A stretch of 52,703 bases of DNA, taken from assembly GCF_008120935.1 (NCBI RefSeq), contig NZ_RDBO01000077.1, forward strand, positions 1,679,230-1,731,932, read 5' to 3'. Origin of the DNA: Streptomyces sp. sk2.1. GTDB lineage: Bacteria > Actinomycetota > Actinomycetes > Streptomycetales > Streptomycetaceae. A program made the translations under genes and the position numbers. Under the pieces are notes generated by a model. It was given only the letters and a program-made list of their open reading frames with translations, did no database searches and had not been told where the DNA came from. This document shows, one piece after another, positions 15,895 through 27,191 of this stretch; position 1 is the stretch's first letter, and the number at the start of each line of letters is the position of its first letter.

Positions 15895-18264
15895 TCAGGC
15901 CCGGCCGAGCAGTGCCACCGGCCGGTCGGCGAAGAGGTCGGCGAGCGCGACCGACGCCCCGGTGAACTTCCGGCCGGGCGCCAGCAGATCGGCCCACGGC
16001 CCGTCGTCCGGCAGCACCAGTTCCGTATCGCGCCAGCCCCCCGACTCGGCCAGCCGCAGCGACAGCCTGGTCACCGCGGTGACCACCTGGCCCCCGCGGC
16101 AGAACGCCAGGCAGTGCGCGGCCGCGGGCCCCCGCGCGCCCAGCGGGGCGTACGCGCCCGACGCGCCGAACACCTCCGGCCGCTCGCGCCGCAGCCGCAG
16201 CGCCGTCCCGGTCAGCCCGCTCTTCTCGCAGGCCGGGGCGTCGGCGGACGGGGCGCGGAAGGGGCGGCGGTTGTCCGGGTCGACCAACGCCACGTACTCC
16301 TGTTCCGTGCCCTGGTACAGGTCCGGCACGCCCGGCATCGTGAGGTGCACCAGGGCCGCCCCCAGCACATTGGCCCGCGCGTACGGGGCGAGCGCGGCCG
16401 TGAACCGGTCCAGCGCCTCGCGCACCGGCCCGGCGTCGGCGGCCGGACCGGCCGCCACGAAATCCACCACCGCCCGCTCGTACGCCGGATCGGGCTCGGT
16501 CCAGCCGGTGTGCAGCCCCGCCTCGCGGACCGCCTTCAGCAGCGCGGGCTCCAGCCGGCCCGCCGCCTCGCCGGCCGGCAGTCCCGCGCAGCCCACCGCG
16601 GTCTGCCAGGCCTGCCAGGCGAACTGCGCGTCGGGAGCGGCGGCCGGAACCGTCCGCCCCAGCTCCGTGAGCAGCCCGGACCACTTCTCCGGGCACTCCG
16701 TCAGCACCGCGATCCGGGCCCGGACATCGGCGCTCCGCTTGGTGTCGTGGGTGGTCAGCACCGTACCGCCGGCCGACCGGTCGGCGGCCGACCGGGCACA
16801 GAAGGCGTGGAACTCCTCCGGCGCCACCGCGGGCCGCCCGGGGTTCCCGCCCACCTCGTTCGCCGAGATCACCGGCAGGTACCGGTAGAACGCGGCGTCC
16901 TCGACCGACTTGGCGCGCAGCGCGGACGCGGTCTGGGCGAACCGGGCGCAGAACGCCTCCCGCTCCGGCCCCGCCCCCAGCCGCCCCAGTGCCAGCTCCC
17001 GCACCACGTCGACCGCCGCGGCCTCCTCCGGGACGGCGAACGTCGCCCGCGCGTCCCGCACGGCCGACTCCGGGAGCGTCGCCGCGGCCTCCTGCGAACA
17101 GGTCCCGCCGGCCGTCGCGTACGGGCGGTAGACGGGCACCCGCACGAGCAGTTCGCGCACGGCGGCGCGCAGGGCCCACGGGGCGTGGTCGCGCAGCGCC
17201 GGGTCGGCGGCGCAGATCCGCACGGCGAGCCGGGTCAGCACCCCGGTCTCCGCGGCCAGCTCGTGCTCCACGACCCGGTACGCGGCCCGGCGGACGGTCG
17301 AGGTCCAGTCGCCGCCGAGACCGTCCGCGGGCCCGGCGTACTCCCGGTAGCGGCCGACCAGCTCCGCCGCGCCCATCGGGTCGACGAACAGCCCGTCGAT
17401 CCGGTGCAGCGCGTCGTACCCCGTCGTCCCCGCGACGGCCCAGTCCGCGGGGAGCCGCTCGGCGGGGCCGAGGATCTTCTCCACCACCGTCCACCGCCCG
17501 CCGGTCGCCGCCGCGAGCCGGTCCAGGTAGGCCGCCGGATCGGCGAGCCCGTCGGGGTGGTCGACGCGCAGTCCGTCGACGACGCCGTCCCGGACCAGTT
17601 CGAGGATCTTGACGTGGGTGGCGGCGAACACCTCGGGGTCCTCCACCCGCACCCCGATGAGGTCCGAGACGGTGAAGAACCGCCGGTAGTTCAGCTCGGT
17701 ACGGGCCAGCCGCCACCAGGCGAGCCGGTAGTGCTGGGCGTCCAGCAGCTCGGGCATCGGCAGCCCCGCGGTGCCGGCCCGCAGCGGGAACTCCTGCTCG
17801 CCGTGGCGCAGCACGTCCCCGTCCACCCGCAGCCGGCCGATCTCCTCGCCGATCCGGTCGCCGAGCACAGGCAGCAGCACCTTGCCGCCGCCCGCCGCCC
17901 AGTCGATGTCGAACCAGCGGGCGTACGGGGACCCGGGGCCCTCGCGCAGCACCTCCCGCAGGGCGTGGTTGTACCGGGGATGGGCGGCCATGTGGTTCGG
18001 CACGATGTCCAGGACCAGCCCGAGGCCGTGCGCCCGCGCCGTGCGGGCCAGCTCCCGCAGCCCCTCCTCGCCGCCGAGCTCGGCCCGCACCCGGCCGTGG
18101 TCGACGACGTCGTAGCCGTGCCGGGAGCCGGGCACGGCCTCCAGCACGGGGGACAGATGGAGGTGGGAGACACCGAGCCCGGCGAGGTACGGCACGGCGC
18201 GTCCCGCCGCCGAGAACGGGAAGCCGGGCTGGAGCTGGAGGCGGTAGGTGGCGGTGGGCTTCAT
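15895..18264 (-). CDS. treY: Malto-oligosyltrehalose synthase TreY
   Basis: The 789-residue GH13 enzyme converts the reducing-end alpha-1,4 bond of maltodextrins into the alpha,alpha-1,1 bond of maltooligosyl-trehalose, feeding TreZ. The start MKPTATYRLQLQPGFPFSAAGRAVPYLAGLGVSHLHLSP is characteristic, followed by LVLDIVPNHMA, the catalytic strand VDGLRVDHPDGLADPAAYL, WTVVEKILGPAE and TTHDTKRSADVRAR. The C-terminus has the GVPDLYQGTE signature. ATG 18264 is chosen for homology; no strong ribosome site is seen. glgX lies directly upstream on the same strand (124-base gap), probably one transcription unit. Confidence 0.95.
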   Translation of the reverse strand: MKPTATYRLQLQPGFPFSAAGRAVPYLAGLGVSHLHLSPVLEAVPGSRHGYDVVDHGRVRAELGGEEGLRELARTARAHGLGLVLDIVPNHMAAHPRYNHALREVLREGPGSPYARWFDIDWAAGGGKVLLPVLGDRIGEEIGRLRVDGDVLRHGEQEFPLRAGTAGLPMPELLDAQHYRLAWWRLARTELNYRRFFTVSDLIGVRVEDPEVFAATHVKILELVRDGVVDGLRVDHPDGLADPAAYLDRLAAATGGRWTVVEKILGPAERLPADWAVAGTTGYDALHRIDGLFVDPMGAAELVGRYREYAGPADGLGGDWTSTVRRAAYRVVEHELAAETGVLTRLAVRICAADPALRDHAPWALRAAVRELLVRVPVYRPYATAGGTCSQEAAATLPESAVRDARATFAVPEEAAAVDVVRELALGRLGAGPEREAFCARFAQTASALRAKSVEDAAFYRYLPVISANEVGGNPGRPAVAPEEFHAFCARSAADRSAGGTVLTTHDTKRSADVRARIAVLTECPEKWSGLLTELGRTVPAAAPDAQFAWQAWQTAVGCAGLPAGEAAGRLEPALLKAVREAGLHTGWTEPDPAYERAVVDFVAAGPAADAGPVREALDRFTAALAPYARANVLGAALVHLTMPGVPDLYQGTEQEYVALVDPDNRRPFRAPSADAPACEKSGLTGTALRLRRERPEVFGASGAYAPLGARGPAAAHCLAFCRGGQVVTAVTRLSLRLAESGGWRDTELVLPDDGPWADLLAPGRKFTGASVALADLFADRPVALLGRA

Positions 18265-18388
18265 GCGGACGTTCGTACCCGGCCGGACGGCTTCCGTGTC
18301 ACCGGACGCCGCAAAGGGCTCGACCGGCGGCGTCCCGGTGGCGGGCCGGCCCGCCACCGGGATCATCGCCCCGGCCCGGCGCGCGGCG

Positions 18389-20554
<2,166 letters not shown>

Positions 20555-20615
20555 GGAATCGACTCTTCCCCTTCTGATCCGGATGTTCGGGGCTCTGGGG
20601 CTTTGGGGCTGTTTG

Positions 20616-20633
20616 TTCCGGATCTCTCCGGAA
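20616..20633. promoter_or_regulatory. Inverted repeat in glgX-HEPN intergenic region
   Basis: TTCCGGA-TCTC-TCCGGAA is a perfect 7-bp inverted repeat in the 374-base divergent region 20555-20928. It may be an operator or a hairpin in the glgX leader. The same region holds short GGGGCT direct repeats (about 20589-20611) and otherwise no gene. Confidence 0.4.
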
Positions 20634-20928
20634 ATCTTCCCCGAAAGAGGTGCGGCTGCCTAGGACGTCGCGCGGTCCGGTCAACATCGGGCCCCTCCGT
20701 GTCGCCCGGAACCGCGATGTGCGCCCGGCCGGACCGCGGATCGGGCGCACGGACCGGGAAGGGGGCCCAATCACTATGAATCCCCTCACTACGGCAGATC
20801 TCGCCGTCGGGAACCGGCCCGCACCGATGGGGAGTTGGTGAAGCAGCATGCGCATCGGGCTGCATCGGCTCCCGCTCGCGGAGTACCCTTCCTTGATCGT
20901 TGGTGGGGGAGTGGAAGGCGGTGCGCGG

Positions 20929-22161
20929 GTGAGCTCGGGAGGGATCGAGCTGCCCCCGGGTGACACGGGTCACGAGGGGGATTCCAGCGACGTCCCACCA
21001 GGGGCGGTATCACTTGCGCGGCCCATGGAGATCGGCGCAGAACTGGACTGGGGAGCGGACGCCTGGAGCGAGGTGCGCACGCGCGCCCAACGGGCCGGAC
21101 GCGCCTACATCTGGCTCAACCTGGTGGAACAGCGGCTGCGCGCGGTGGTGGCCGCCGTGCTCCGGCCCATCTACGAACCGGTCCACGGCGAGGACTGGGT
21201 GGTGGCCGCCGCCGGCCCCGCCGGGCAGGAGTGGGTGCAGCGGGCCGTCGCCGTGCGCGAGGTCTCCCGCCGCAAGGGCTATCTGCTGGACCCCGCCGAC
21301 GACAACGTCCTCAGCTTCCTCACGCTCCCGCAGCTGCGCGAGCTGATGGTCCAGCACTGGCCCTGCTTCGAGCCGTACTTCGACGACCGGCGCGAGGTGG
21401 AGCTGGCGCTCGACGAGCTGGAGGTCGCCCGCAACGTGGTCTCCCGCAACCGGGCCCTGAACAAGGCGGTCCTCGCCCAGGCCGAGCGGGCCTCCGCCCG
21501 GCTCCTGGAGATCCTGGGCAGCGGTGCCGCCGTCCCGTCGGCCGACCGGCTCCCGGTCGACGCCGTCGAGGAACTGGTCGGCGACCGGTACGCGGACGTG
21601 GTCTCCGTCCACGCCGACCGGGTGCGGCTCCAGCGCCAGTTGCCGGCCGAGGACCTCTTCGGCGGTGCGCGCCGGCTGGACGCGATCGGCATCGGGCTCA
21701 ACCTGCTGGTGCAGAACTTCTCCGGCCGCAGGCTGATCCGGCTCGCCGAGTCGGGCTGCCGGATACGACTGCTCTTCATCAACCCGGCCAGCAGCGCGGT
21801 CAAGCGCCGCGAGCGGGAGCTGGGGCTCAAGAAGGGCGAGCTGAGCCGGTCGGTGGAGATGAACATCCTCCACATGCGCCGGGTCCGCTCCAAGCTCCGC
21901 GACCCGGGCGCCTTCGAGATCCACGTCTTCGACGAGACGCCGCGCTTCACGGCCTATCTGGTGGACGGCGACGGAACGGACGCGGTCGGGGTCGTCCAGC
22001 CCTATCTGAGGCGCGCACGCGGCATGGAGGCGCCCGTACTGGTGCTGCGCGGCGGCGGGCGCGCCGTGGTCCGGGCGGGGCAGGACAACGAGCACGGCCT
22101 GTTCGAGACGTACCGCGAGGAGTTCGAGTCCGTGTGGACGGACTCCCGACCCGTCTCCTGA
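20929..22161 (+). CDS. SAV2148-type HEPN domain protein
   Basis: This is a conserved Streptomyces protein of unknown function, 410 residues from GTG 20929 (product begins V-S-S-G-G-I-E-L-P-P-G). In-frame alternatives are GTG 20911 and ATG 20848; the chosen start fits the remembered family start but is not certain. The N-terminal half (about 40-220) is helical, with an R-x5-H candidate HEPN RNase motif in LRELMVQHWP. The C-terminal half (LDAIGIGLNLLVQNFSGRRLIRLAESGCRIRLLFINPASSAVKRRE, then FTAYLVDGDG...VVQPYLR) resembles a phospholipase-D-like or ligand-sensing fold without HKD motifs. A nuclease role is inference. Confidence 0.8.
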   Translation: MSSGGIELPPGDTGHEGDSSDVPPGAVSLARPMEIGAELDWGADAWSEVRTRAQRAGRAYIWLNLVEQRLRAVVAAVLRPIYEPVHGEDWVVAAAGPAGQEWVQRAVAVREVSRRKGYLLDPADDNVLSFLTLPQLRELMVQHWPCFEPYFDDRREVELALDELEVARNVVSRNRALNKAVLAQAERASARLLEILGSGAAVPSADRLPVDAVEELVGDRYADVVSVHADRVRLQRQLPAEDLFGGARRLDAIGIGLNLLVQNFSGRRLIRLAESGCRIRLLFINPASSAVKRRERELGLKKGELSRSVEMNILHMRRVRSKLRDPGAFEIHVFDETPRFTAYLVDGDGTDAVGVVQPYLRRARGMEAPVLVLRGGGRAVVRAGQDNEHGLFETYREEFESVWTDSRPVS

Positions 22162-22239
22162 GGGGCCGCGGCGGCGTTGTCAGTGGTGCGTGCGAGGGTG
22201 GACGCACATGGGGGAGAGCACCACGAAGGAGGTTACGGG

Positions 22240-22968
22240 ATGAGCTGGCACCGGGAGGCGCTGGTCGGCTTCGACCTGGAGACGACGGGTACGGAACCGC
22301 TGGAGGCCCGGATCGTCACGGCGGCGGTCGTCGGTGTCGACGGCCGGGACGGGGAGCCGGTGCGGCAGCGCACCTGGCTGGCGGATCCGGGCGTTCCGAT
22401 CCCCGAGCCGGCCTCCGCGATCCACGGCATCAGCAACGAGCGGGCGGCGGCGGAGGGCCGGCCGGCGCGCGAGGTGGCCGACGAGATCGCCGGGACGCTC
22501 ACGGAGTACTGGCGCCGCGGAGTGCCGGTCGTGGCGTACAACGCGGCCTTCGACCTGACCCTGCTCACGGCGGAGCTGCGGCGCCACGGACTGCCCTCGC
22601 TGAGCGACCGGCTCGACGGGGCGGGGATCGGCCCGGTCATCGACCCGTACACCATCGACCGGGCCGTCGACCGCTACCGCAAGGGCAAGCGCAACCTCGA
22701 AGCGGTCTGCGTCGAGTACGGGGTGGTGCACGGCGGCGCCCATGACGCGGGGGCGGACGCGCTGGCCGCGGTCCGGGTGGCGTACGCGATAGCCGAGCGG
22801 CACGGCTCGGTGGCCGGGCTGACCGCCGCCGAGCTGCACGAGCGCCAGGTGGAGTGGTACGCGCAGTGGGCGGCGGACTTCCAGCGGTTCCTGCGCCGCA
22901 AGGGCACGGCGGACGCGGTGATCGACGGCCACTGGCCCCTGCGGGAACCGGCCGGCGTCCCGGGCTGA
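22240..22968 (+). CDS. DnaQ-like 3'-5' exonuclease
   Basis: The 242-residue DEDD exonuclease has Exo I GFDLETTGTEP (Asp and Glu ligands), Exo II VVAYNAAFDLTLLTAEL and Exo III AHDAGADALAAVRVAYAIAER, with His and Asp in the DEDDh arrangement. It removes nucleotides from 3' ends in the epsilon-subunit manner; as a stand-alone protein it may act in repair or RNA/DNA turnover. GGAGG ahead of ATG 22240 fits well. It lies 78 bases after the HEPN gene and may be cotranscribed. Confidence 0.92.
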   Translation: MSWHREALVGFDLETTGTEPLEARIVTAAVVGVDGRDGEPVRQRTWLADPGVPIPEPASAIHGISNERAAAEGRPAREVADEIAGTLTEYWRRGVPVVAYNAAFDLTLLTAELRRHGLPSLSDRLDGAGIGPVIDPYTIDRAVDRYRKGKRNLEAVCVEYGVVHGGAHDAGADALAAVRVAYAIAERHGSVAGLTAAELHERQVEWYAQWAADFQRFLRRKGTADAVIDGHWPLREPAGVPG

Positions 22969-22998
22969 GCCCTCCGGGCCCGCCCGGCCCGAGGACCG

Positions 22999-23052
22999 GT
23001 CACGGGCGCCGGACGGCGCGGGCCCGCCCGAAGGCACCGCCCGGCCCGTGAC
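22999..23052. terminator. Large stem-loop between convergent genes
   Basis: GTCACGGGC (22999-23007) pairs with GCCCGTGAC (23044-23052), with further GC-rich pairing inside the loop. The stem-loop lies between the exonuclease and APH genes. Confidence 0.45.
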
Positions 23053-23089
23053 GCGTTCCGGGCGGACGGGGATGCCCCGCGCCCGGCAC

Positions 23090-23956
23090 TCAGAACGGAT
23101 ACCACCGCACCGCCGGGTCGCCGTCCCGCAGCGACGCCACCCGGCGGCGGAACTCCACGAGCGCCCGCGGGTTGGACGGGGCGTGCTGGGACACCCACGC
23201 GCAGCTGGCCGTCTCCCGCGCCCCGCGCAGCACCGGGCAGCCGTCCCACTCACGGACGTCCCAGCCGTAGCCGGCGGCGAAGGCGTCGTACGCCTCGGGC
23301 GCCAGGCCGTACCGGTCCCGGGACAGCGCCAGTACGACCAGGTCGTGCTCGCGCAGATCCGCGGAGAAGGTCTCCAGGTCGACCAGCACCGGCCCGTCCG
23401 GGCCGACATGGACGTTGCGGGGAAGGGCGTCCCCGTGGATCGGCCCCGGCGGCAGATGGGGCACCAGCGCCGCCGCGGCCGCCGCGAAGCCGTCGCGCCG
23501 CTCGCGCAGGTAGTCGGCGTCGGCCGGGTCGATGGCGTCACCGGCGAGCCGCAGCCAGCGCTCGACCCCACCCAGCAGCTCGCGGCGCGGCAGGGAGATC
23601 CCCTGCGGGGCGGGCAGCGCGTGCACCAGGGCGAGCAGCCCGGCCAGGTCCCGGGGTTCGGCGGGGCGCACGGCGTCGGGGAGCCGGTGCCAGAGCGTCA
23701 CCGGGTGGCCCTCGACCAGGCGCGCCCCGGACTCGGCGGCGCGCACGGCGGGGACCCCCGAGTCGGCCAGCCACCGGGCGACGGCCACCTCGCGTTCGGC
23801 CCGGTCCCGCAGTTCCGGGTGGTGCACGGAGTCCCGGCCGACCTTGACCACCAGGTCGCCGACGGCGAACACCGCGTTCTCGCCCAGCGCGAGCAGTTCC
23901 GCACCACCGGACAGTCCGGCAGCGGCCAGTACCTCGCGCGCACGCATCTCGTTCAT
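23090..23956 (-). CDS. Aminoglycoside phosphotransferase (APH)-fold kinase
   Basis: The 288-residue protein kinase-like enzyme has the APH order: ELLALGENAVFAVGDLVVKVGR (nucleotide-binding strand and Lys), HDxxxxN-type catalytic loop PGPIHGDALPRNVHVGPDGPVLVDLETFS with the Asp of brackets H-G-D and the metal-binding D-L-E. The small-molecule substrate is not known; such genes are frequent in Streptomyces and do not by themselves mean antibiotic resistance. ATG 23956 is chosen as first of two close ATGs (the other at 23947). The gene is divergent from the sugar transporter operon. Confidence 0.85.
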   Translation of the reverse strand: MNEMRAREVLAAAGLSGGAELLALGENAVFAVGDLVVKVGRDSVHHPELRDRAEREVAVARWLADSGVPAVRAAESGARLVEGHPVTLWHRLPDAVRPAEPRDLAGLLALVHALPAPQGISLPRRELLGGVERWLRLAGDAIDPADADYLRERRDGFAAAAAALVPHLPPGPIHGDALPRNVHVGPDGPVLVDLETFSADLREHDLVVLALSRDRYGLAPEAYDAFAAGYGWDVREWDGCPVLRGARETASCAWVSQHAPSNPRALVEFRRRVASLRDGDPAVRWYPF

Positions 23957-23987
23957 GGATCCGATTTTCGCATCCGTGCAGGTTGCC

Positions 23988-24016
23988 TTGACGAACCGAC
24001 GGGCCGTCAGCACGAT
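23988..24016 (+). promoter_or_regulatory. Putative promoter and operator of sugar ABC operon
   Basis: TTGACG (23988-23993) lies 17 bases before CACGAT (24011-24016). A small inverted repeat, GACGG-G-CCGTC, falls inside the spacer and could bind a repressor. The -10 is weak. Confidence 0.3.
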
Positions 24017-24081
24017 GACGGGGGCCACCTGAGCGGCCAGAACGGTATGAAACCGATCGAATGACGCAAGGGGGCGAATTA

Positions 24082-25032
24082 ATGACATTAGCGGATGCAA
24101 CCGTACGTTCCGGAAAGAAGAGTCCACCCGATGGGCCACCCGGCGGGCAGTCCCGGCCGGCCAACCGGAACGTCGGTGCCTGGTTCCTGGTCCTGCCCGC
24201 GCTGATCCCGATCCTGGTCCTCAGCGTCGGCCCCCTCCTCTACGGCATCGCGCTGGCCTTCACCGACGCCCAGTCCGGCCGCACCCGCGCCACCCAGTGG
24301 GTGGGCGGGCTCAACTTCCAGGACCTGCTCCACGACACCCTCTTCTGGGACTCGTTCCGGATCGGGCTGCTGTGGGCGGTCGGCGTCACGGTCCCGCAGT
24401 TCGTCCTGGCCCTCGGCCTCGCCCTGCTGCTCAACCAGAAGCTGCGGCTGCGCTGGCTGGCGCGGGCCCTGGCGATCATCCCGTGGGCGATGCCCGAGGT
24501 GGTCGTCGGCATCATGTGGCGCCTGGTCTACAACCCCGACGCGGGCGTCCTCAACGAGACCATCCGCGACCTCGGCCTGGGCGACGGCCGGGACTGGCTC
24601 ACCGGACTGGCCACCGCCCTGCCCGCCGTGATCGTCGTGGGCATCTGGGCGGGCATGCCCCAGACCACCGTCGCCCTGCTCGCCGGACTGCAGAACACCC
24701 CGCACGAACTCCACGAGGCGGCGGCCCTGGACGGGGCCGGTGCCTGGCGCCGCTTCCGGACCGTCACCTGGCCGGTGCTCAGACCGGTCGCGCTCGCCAT
24801 CACCGCGCTCAACTTCATCTGGAACTTCAACTCCTTCGCCCTGGTCTACGTGCTGACCAACGGCGGGCCCGGCGGCCGCACCCGGCTGCCGATGCTCTTC
24901 GCCTACGAGGAGGCGTTCCACTACGGACAGTTCGGCTACGCCGCCGCCATGGGCTGCGTGATGGTCGCGGTGATCTCCGTGATCCTCGCGGTGTACCTGG
25001 CCGGCCGGATCGGGGGAGGCGAGGACCGATGA
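24082..25032 (+). CDS. Sugar ABC transporter permease (MalF type), TTA-containing
   Basis: The 316-residue inner-membrane permease has six predicted helices and the EAA loop HELHEAAALDGAGAWRRFRTVTWPVLRP, which docks to the ATPase. The start at ATG 24082 follows AAGGGGGCG at good spacing; an ATG at 24061 has no ribosome site. Codon 3 is TTA (24088-24090), the codon read by the bldA tRNA, so expression is probably tied to development. It pairs with the next permease through an ATGA overlap. No ATPase gene is nearby, as in systems served by the shared MsiK ATPase. The transported sugar is unknown. Confidence 0.92.
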   Translation: MTLADATVRSGKKSPPDGPPGGQSRPANRNVGAWFLVLPALIPILVLSVGPLLYGIALAFTDAQSGRTRATQWVGGLNFQDLLHDTLFWDSFRIGLLWAVGVTVPQFVLALGLALLLNQKLRLRWLARALAIIPWAMPEVVVGIMWRLVYNPDAGVLNETIRDLGLGDGRDWLTGLATALPAVIVVGIWAGMPQTTVALLAGLQNTPHELHEAAALDGAGAWRRFRTVTWPVLRPVALAITALNFIWNFNSFALVYVLTNGGPGGRTRLPMLFAYEEAFHYGQFGYAAAMGCVMVAVISVILAVYLAGRIGGGEDR

Positions 25033-25868
25033 GCCGACGCACCGGCGGACCGGCACGCGCCGCGCAGTACCTCGCGCTCCTCGGGTACCTCGTCTTCCTG
25101 GCGTTCCCGTTCCTGTGGCTGGTCTCCACCGCCTTCAAACCGGCACGCGAACTGGGGTCCCTGCACCCCACCTGGATCCCCGAGAACCCGACGCTCGACA
25201 ACTTCCGCACGGCGTTCGACGAACAGCCGCTGCTGCAGGCCGCCGCCAACTCCCTGCTCGCCGCGGTCTGCGCCGCGCTCCTCGCGGTCCTCGTCGCCAC
25301 CCCCATGGCCTATGTGATGGCCCGTCACCGCTCCAGGCTCTCGACGGCCGCCACCGGATGGGTCGTGGTCAGCCAGGCGTTCCCGATCGTCCTGATGATC
25401 ATTCCGCTCTTCCTGATCCTGAAGAACCTCCATCTGATCAACACCTTGTGGGGGCTGATCATGGTGTACGTCGTCTGGGCGCTGCCGTTCGCGCTCTGGA
25501 TGCTGGTCGGATACGTACGGGCCGTGCCCGTCGAGCTGGAGGAGGCCGCCTCGGTGGACGGTGCGGGACGGCTGCGTACGCTCGTCTCGGTCACCGCCCC
25601 GCTGCTGGCCCCCGGCATCGTCGCCACCGCGCTCTTCGCCTTCATCACCGCGTGGAACGAGCTCTTCTTCGCGCTCGTCCTGCTCAAGACGCCGGAGAAG
25701 CAGACCCTGCCGGTCGTGCTGACCCACTTCATCGGGGCGGAGGGAGCGGCCGACCTCGGACCGCTGGCCGCCGCCGCGTTCCTCGCCACCCTGCCCTCGC
25801 TGGTCATCTTCGCGATCATTCAGCGGCGGATCACGGGCGGCATGATGGCCGGGGCGGTGAAGAGCTGA
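25029..25868 (+). CDS. Sugar ABC transporter permease (MalG type)
   Basis: This 279-residue second permease of the importer has six membrane helices and the EAA loop VELEEAASVDGAGRLRTLVSVTAPLLAPG. The segment FKPARELGSLHPTWIPENPTLDNFRTAF after the first helix and WNELFFALVLL near the end are MalG hallmarks. The start overlaps the stop of the first permease, and its own stop overlaps the next ATG, so the three genes are coupled. Confidence 0.93.
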   Translation: MSRRTGGPARAAQYLALLGYLVFLAFPFLWLVSTAFKPARELGSLHPTWIPENPTLDNFRTAFDEQPLLQAAANSLLAAVCAALLAVLVATPMAYVMARHRSRLSTAATGWVVVSQAFPIVLMIIPLFLILKNLHLINTLWGLIMVYVVWALPFALWMLVGYVRAVPVELEEAASVDGAGRLRTLVSVTAPLLAPGIVATALFAFITAWNELFFALVLLKTPEKQTLPVVLTHFIGAEGAADLGPLAAAAFLATLPSLVIFAIIQRRITGGMMAGAVKS

Positions 25869-27166
25869 TGCGCGCGTCCCTGACGAGGACGGTCGCCGCC
25901 GCGGCCGCGGCGCTGGCCCTGCTGCTCACCGGCTGCGCGGGCCCGGACGACGACGGGGGCGGCGACGGGCGGATCGAGCTCACCTTCCAGTCGCTGGCCT
26001 GGCAGAAGGAGTCCGTCGACGCCAACAGGCAACTGGTGGAGGAGTGGAACGAGACCCACCCGGACATCCATGTCAGCTATGTCCAGGGCAGCTGGGACAC
26101 CGTCCACGACCAGCTGCTCACCTCCTTCGAGGGCGACGAGGCGCCGGACGTGATCCACGACGCCTCCGACGACCTGGCCGACTTCGCGTACGGCGGCTAC
26201 CTCGCCGACCTGCGCGGACTCCTCCCCGACCGGCTGACCGCCGACATCCCCCGGGAGAGCTGGCGGACCACCACCTTCGGCGACGGCGTCTACGGGGTGC
26301 CGTTCCTCCAGGAACCCAGGGTCCTGATCGCCAACACCAGGATCCTGAAGGAATCGGGGGTCCGCGTCCCGACGCCCGAGCACCCCTGGAGCTGGGCCGA
26401 GTTCCGGCAGGTCGCCAAGGAACTGACGAAGGAGGGCAGATACGGCGTCGCCTGGCCGCTCAAGGAGCCGGTCTCCGTCACGCTGAACCTCGGCCTCTCC
26501 GGCGGGGGCAAGCTCTTCCACCGGGGCGCCGACGGCAGGGTGACCATCCGCGCGGACGAGGGCGACCGGGTCGTCCCCGGCGTCATCCACGACCAGGTCA
26601 ACACCGACCGCAGCGCCTCGCGCACCACGCTCGGCATGGGGGGCTCCGACACCCTTCCCGGCTTCTTCGGCGGCAAGTACGCGATGGTGCCGCTGGGGTT
26701 CGCGTACCGCCAGCAGGTCGTCGAGCAGGCCCCCGAGGGCTTCGAGTGGACGGTCCTGCCGGCTCCCGCGGGCAGCGGGGGACTGGCCCAGGGGGTGAGC
26801 CCGCAGACCCTCTCCGTCTCGGAGGCCAGCCCGCACAAGAAGGCGGCCGCGCGGTTCATCGACTTCCTGCTCCGGCCGCCGAACATGGTGCGCCTGGCCA
26901 AGGGCGACTGGATGCTCCCGACCGGCACCGCGGCGCTCGCGGACCCCTCCCTGCACACCGCCGAGAACGGCTGGGCGACCGGCGTCGCCGTCGCGAAGGA
27001 ACTGCGTCCGGCGCCCGCCCAGTCGGTGCGCGGCTACCCGGAGTGGAAGGACAAGGTCGCCACCCCCGCCCTCCAGGAGTACTACAGCGGTGCGATCGGG
27101 GCCGAGGAGCTGAGGAAACGTCTGGTCGACGACGGGAACCGGGTCCTGGCCCGTTATCAGCGCTGA
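25868..27166 (+). CDS. Extracellular sugar-binding lipoprotein
   Basis: The 432-residue solute-binding protein has a lipoprotein signal (RTVAAAAAALALLLTGC, lipobox L-T-G-C with the Cys near residue 22), then IELTFQSLAWQKESVDANRQLVEEWNETHPDIHVSYVQGSWDTVHDQLLTSFEGDEAPDVIHD, which is the family-1 carbohydrate-binding pattern. It delivers sugar to the two upstream permeases. The gene is last in the operon, whereas binding-protein genes usually come first. A strong hairpin follows. The ligand cannot be predicted from sequence. Confidence 0.93.
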   Translation: MRASLTRTVAAAAAALALLLTGCAGPDDDGGGDGRIELTFQSLAWQKESVDANRQLVEEWNETHPDIHVSYVQGSWDTVHDQLLTSFEGDEAPDVIHDASDDLADFAYGGYLADLRGLLPDRLTADIPRESWRTTTFGDGVYGVPFLQEPRVLIANTRILKESGVRVPTPEHPWSWAEFRQVAKELTKEGRYGVAWPLKEPVSVTLNLGLSGGGKLFHRGADGRVTIRADEGDRVVPGVIHDQVNTDRSASRTTLGMGGSDTLPGFFGGKYAMVPLGFAYRQQVVEQAPEGFEWTVLPAPAGSGGLAQGVSPQTLSVSEASPHKKAAARFIDFLLRPPNMVRLAKGDWMLPTGTAALADPSLHTAENGWATGVAVAKELRPAPAQSVRGYPEWKDKVATPALQEYYSGAIGAEELRKRLVDDGNRVLARYQR

Positions 27167-27191
27167 ACCACCGCCCACCGTCCGGCACACG

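Noticed and set aside
15008..17716. Long minus-strand frame overlapping treY and the P450-like gene
   Set aside because: It is out of frame with treY, has Gly/Arg/Pro low complexity and no motifs.
23090..23956. Calling the APH-fold gene an antibiotic resistance gene
   Set aside because: The APH fold covers many small-molecule kinases, and nothing in the sequence or context indicates an aminoglycoside substrate.
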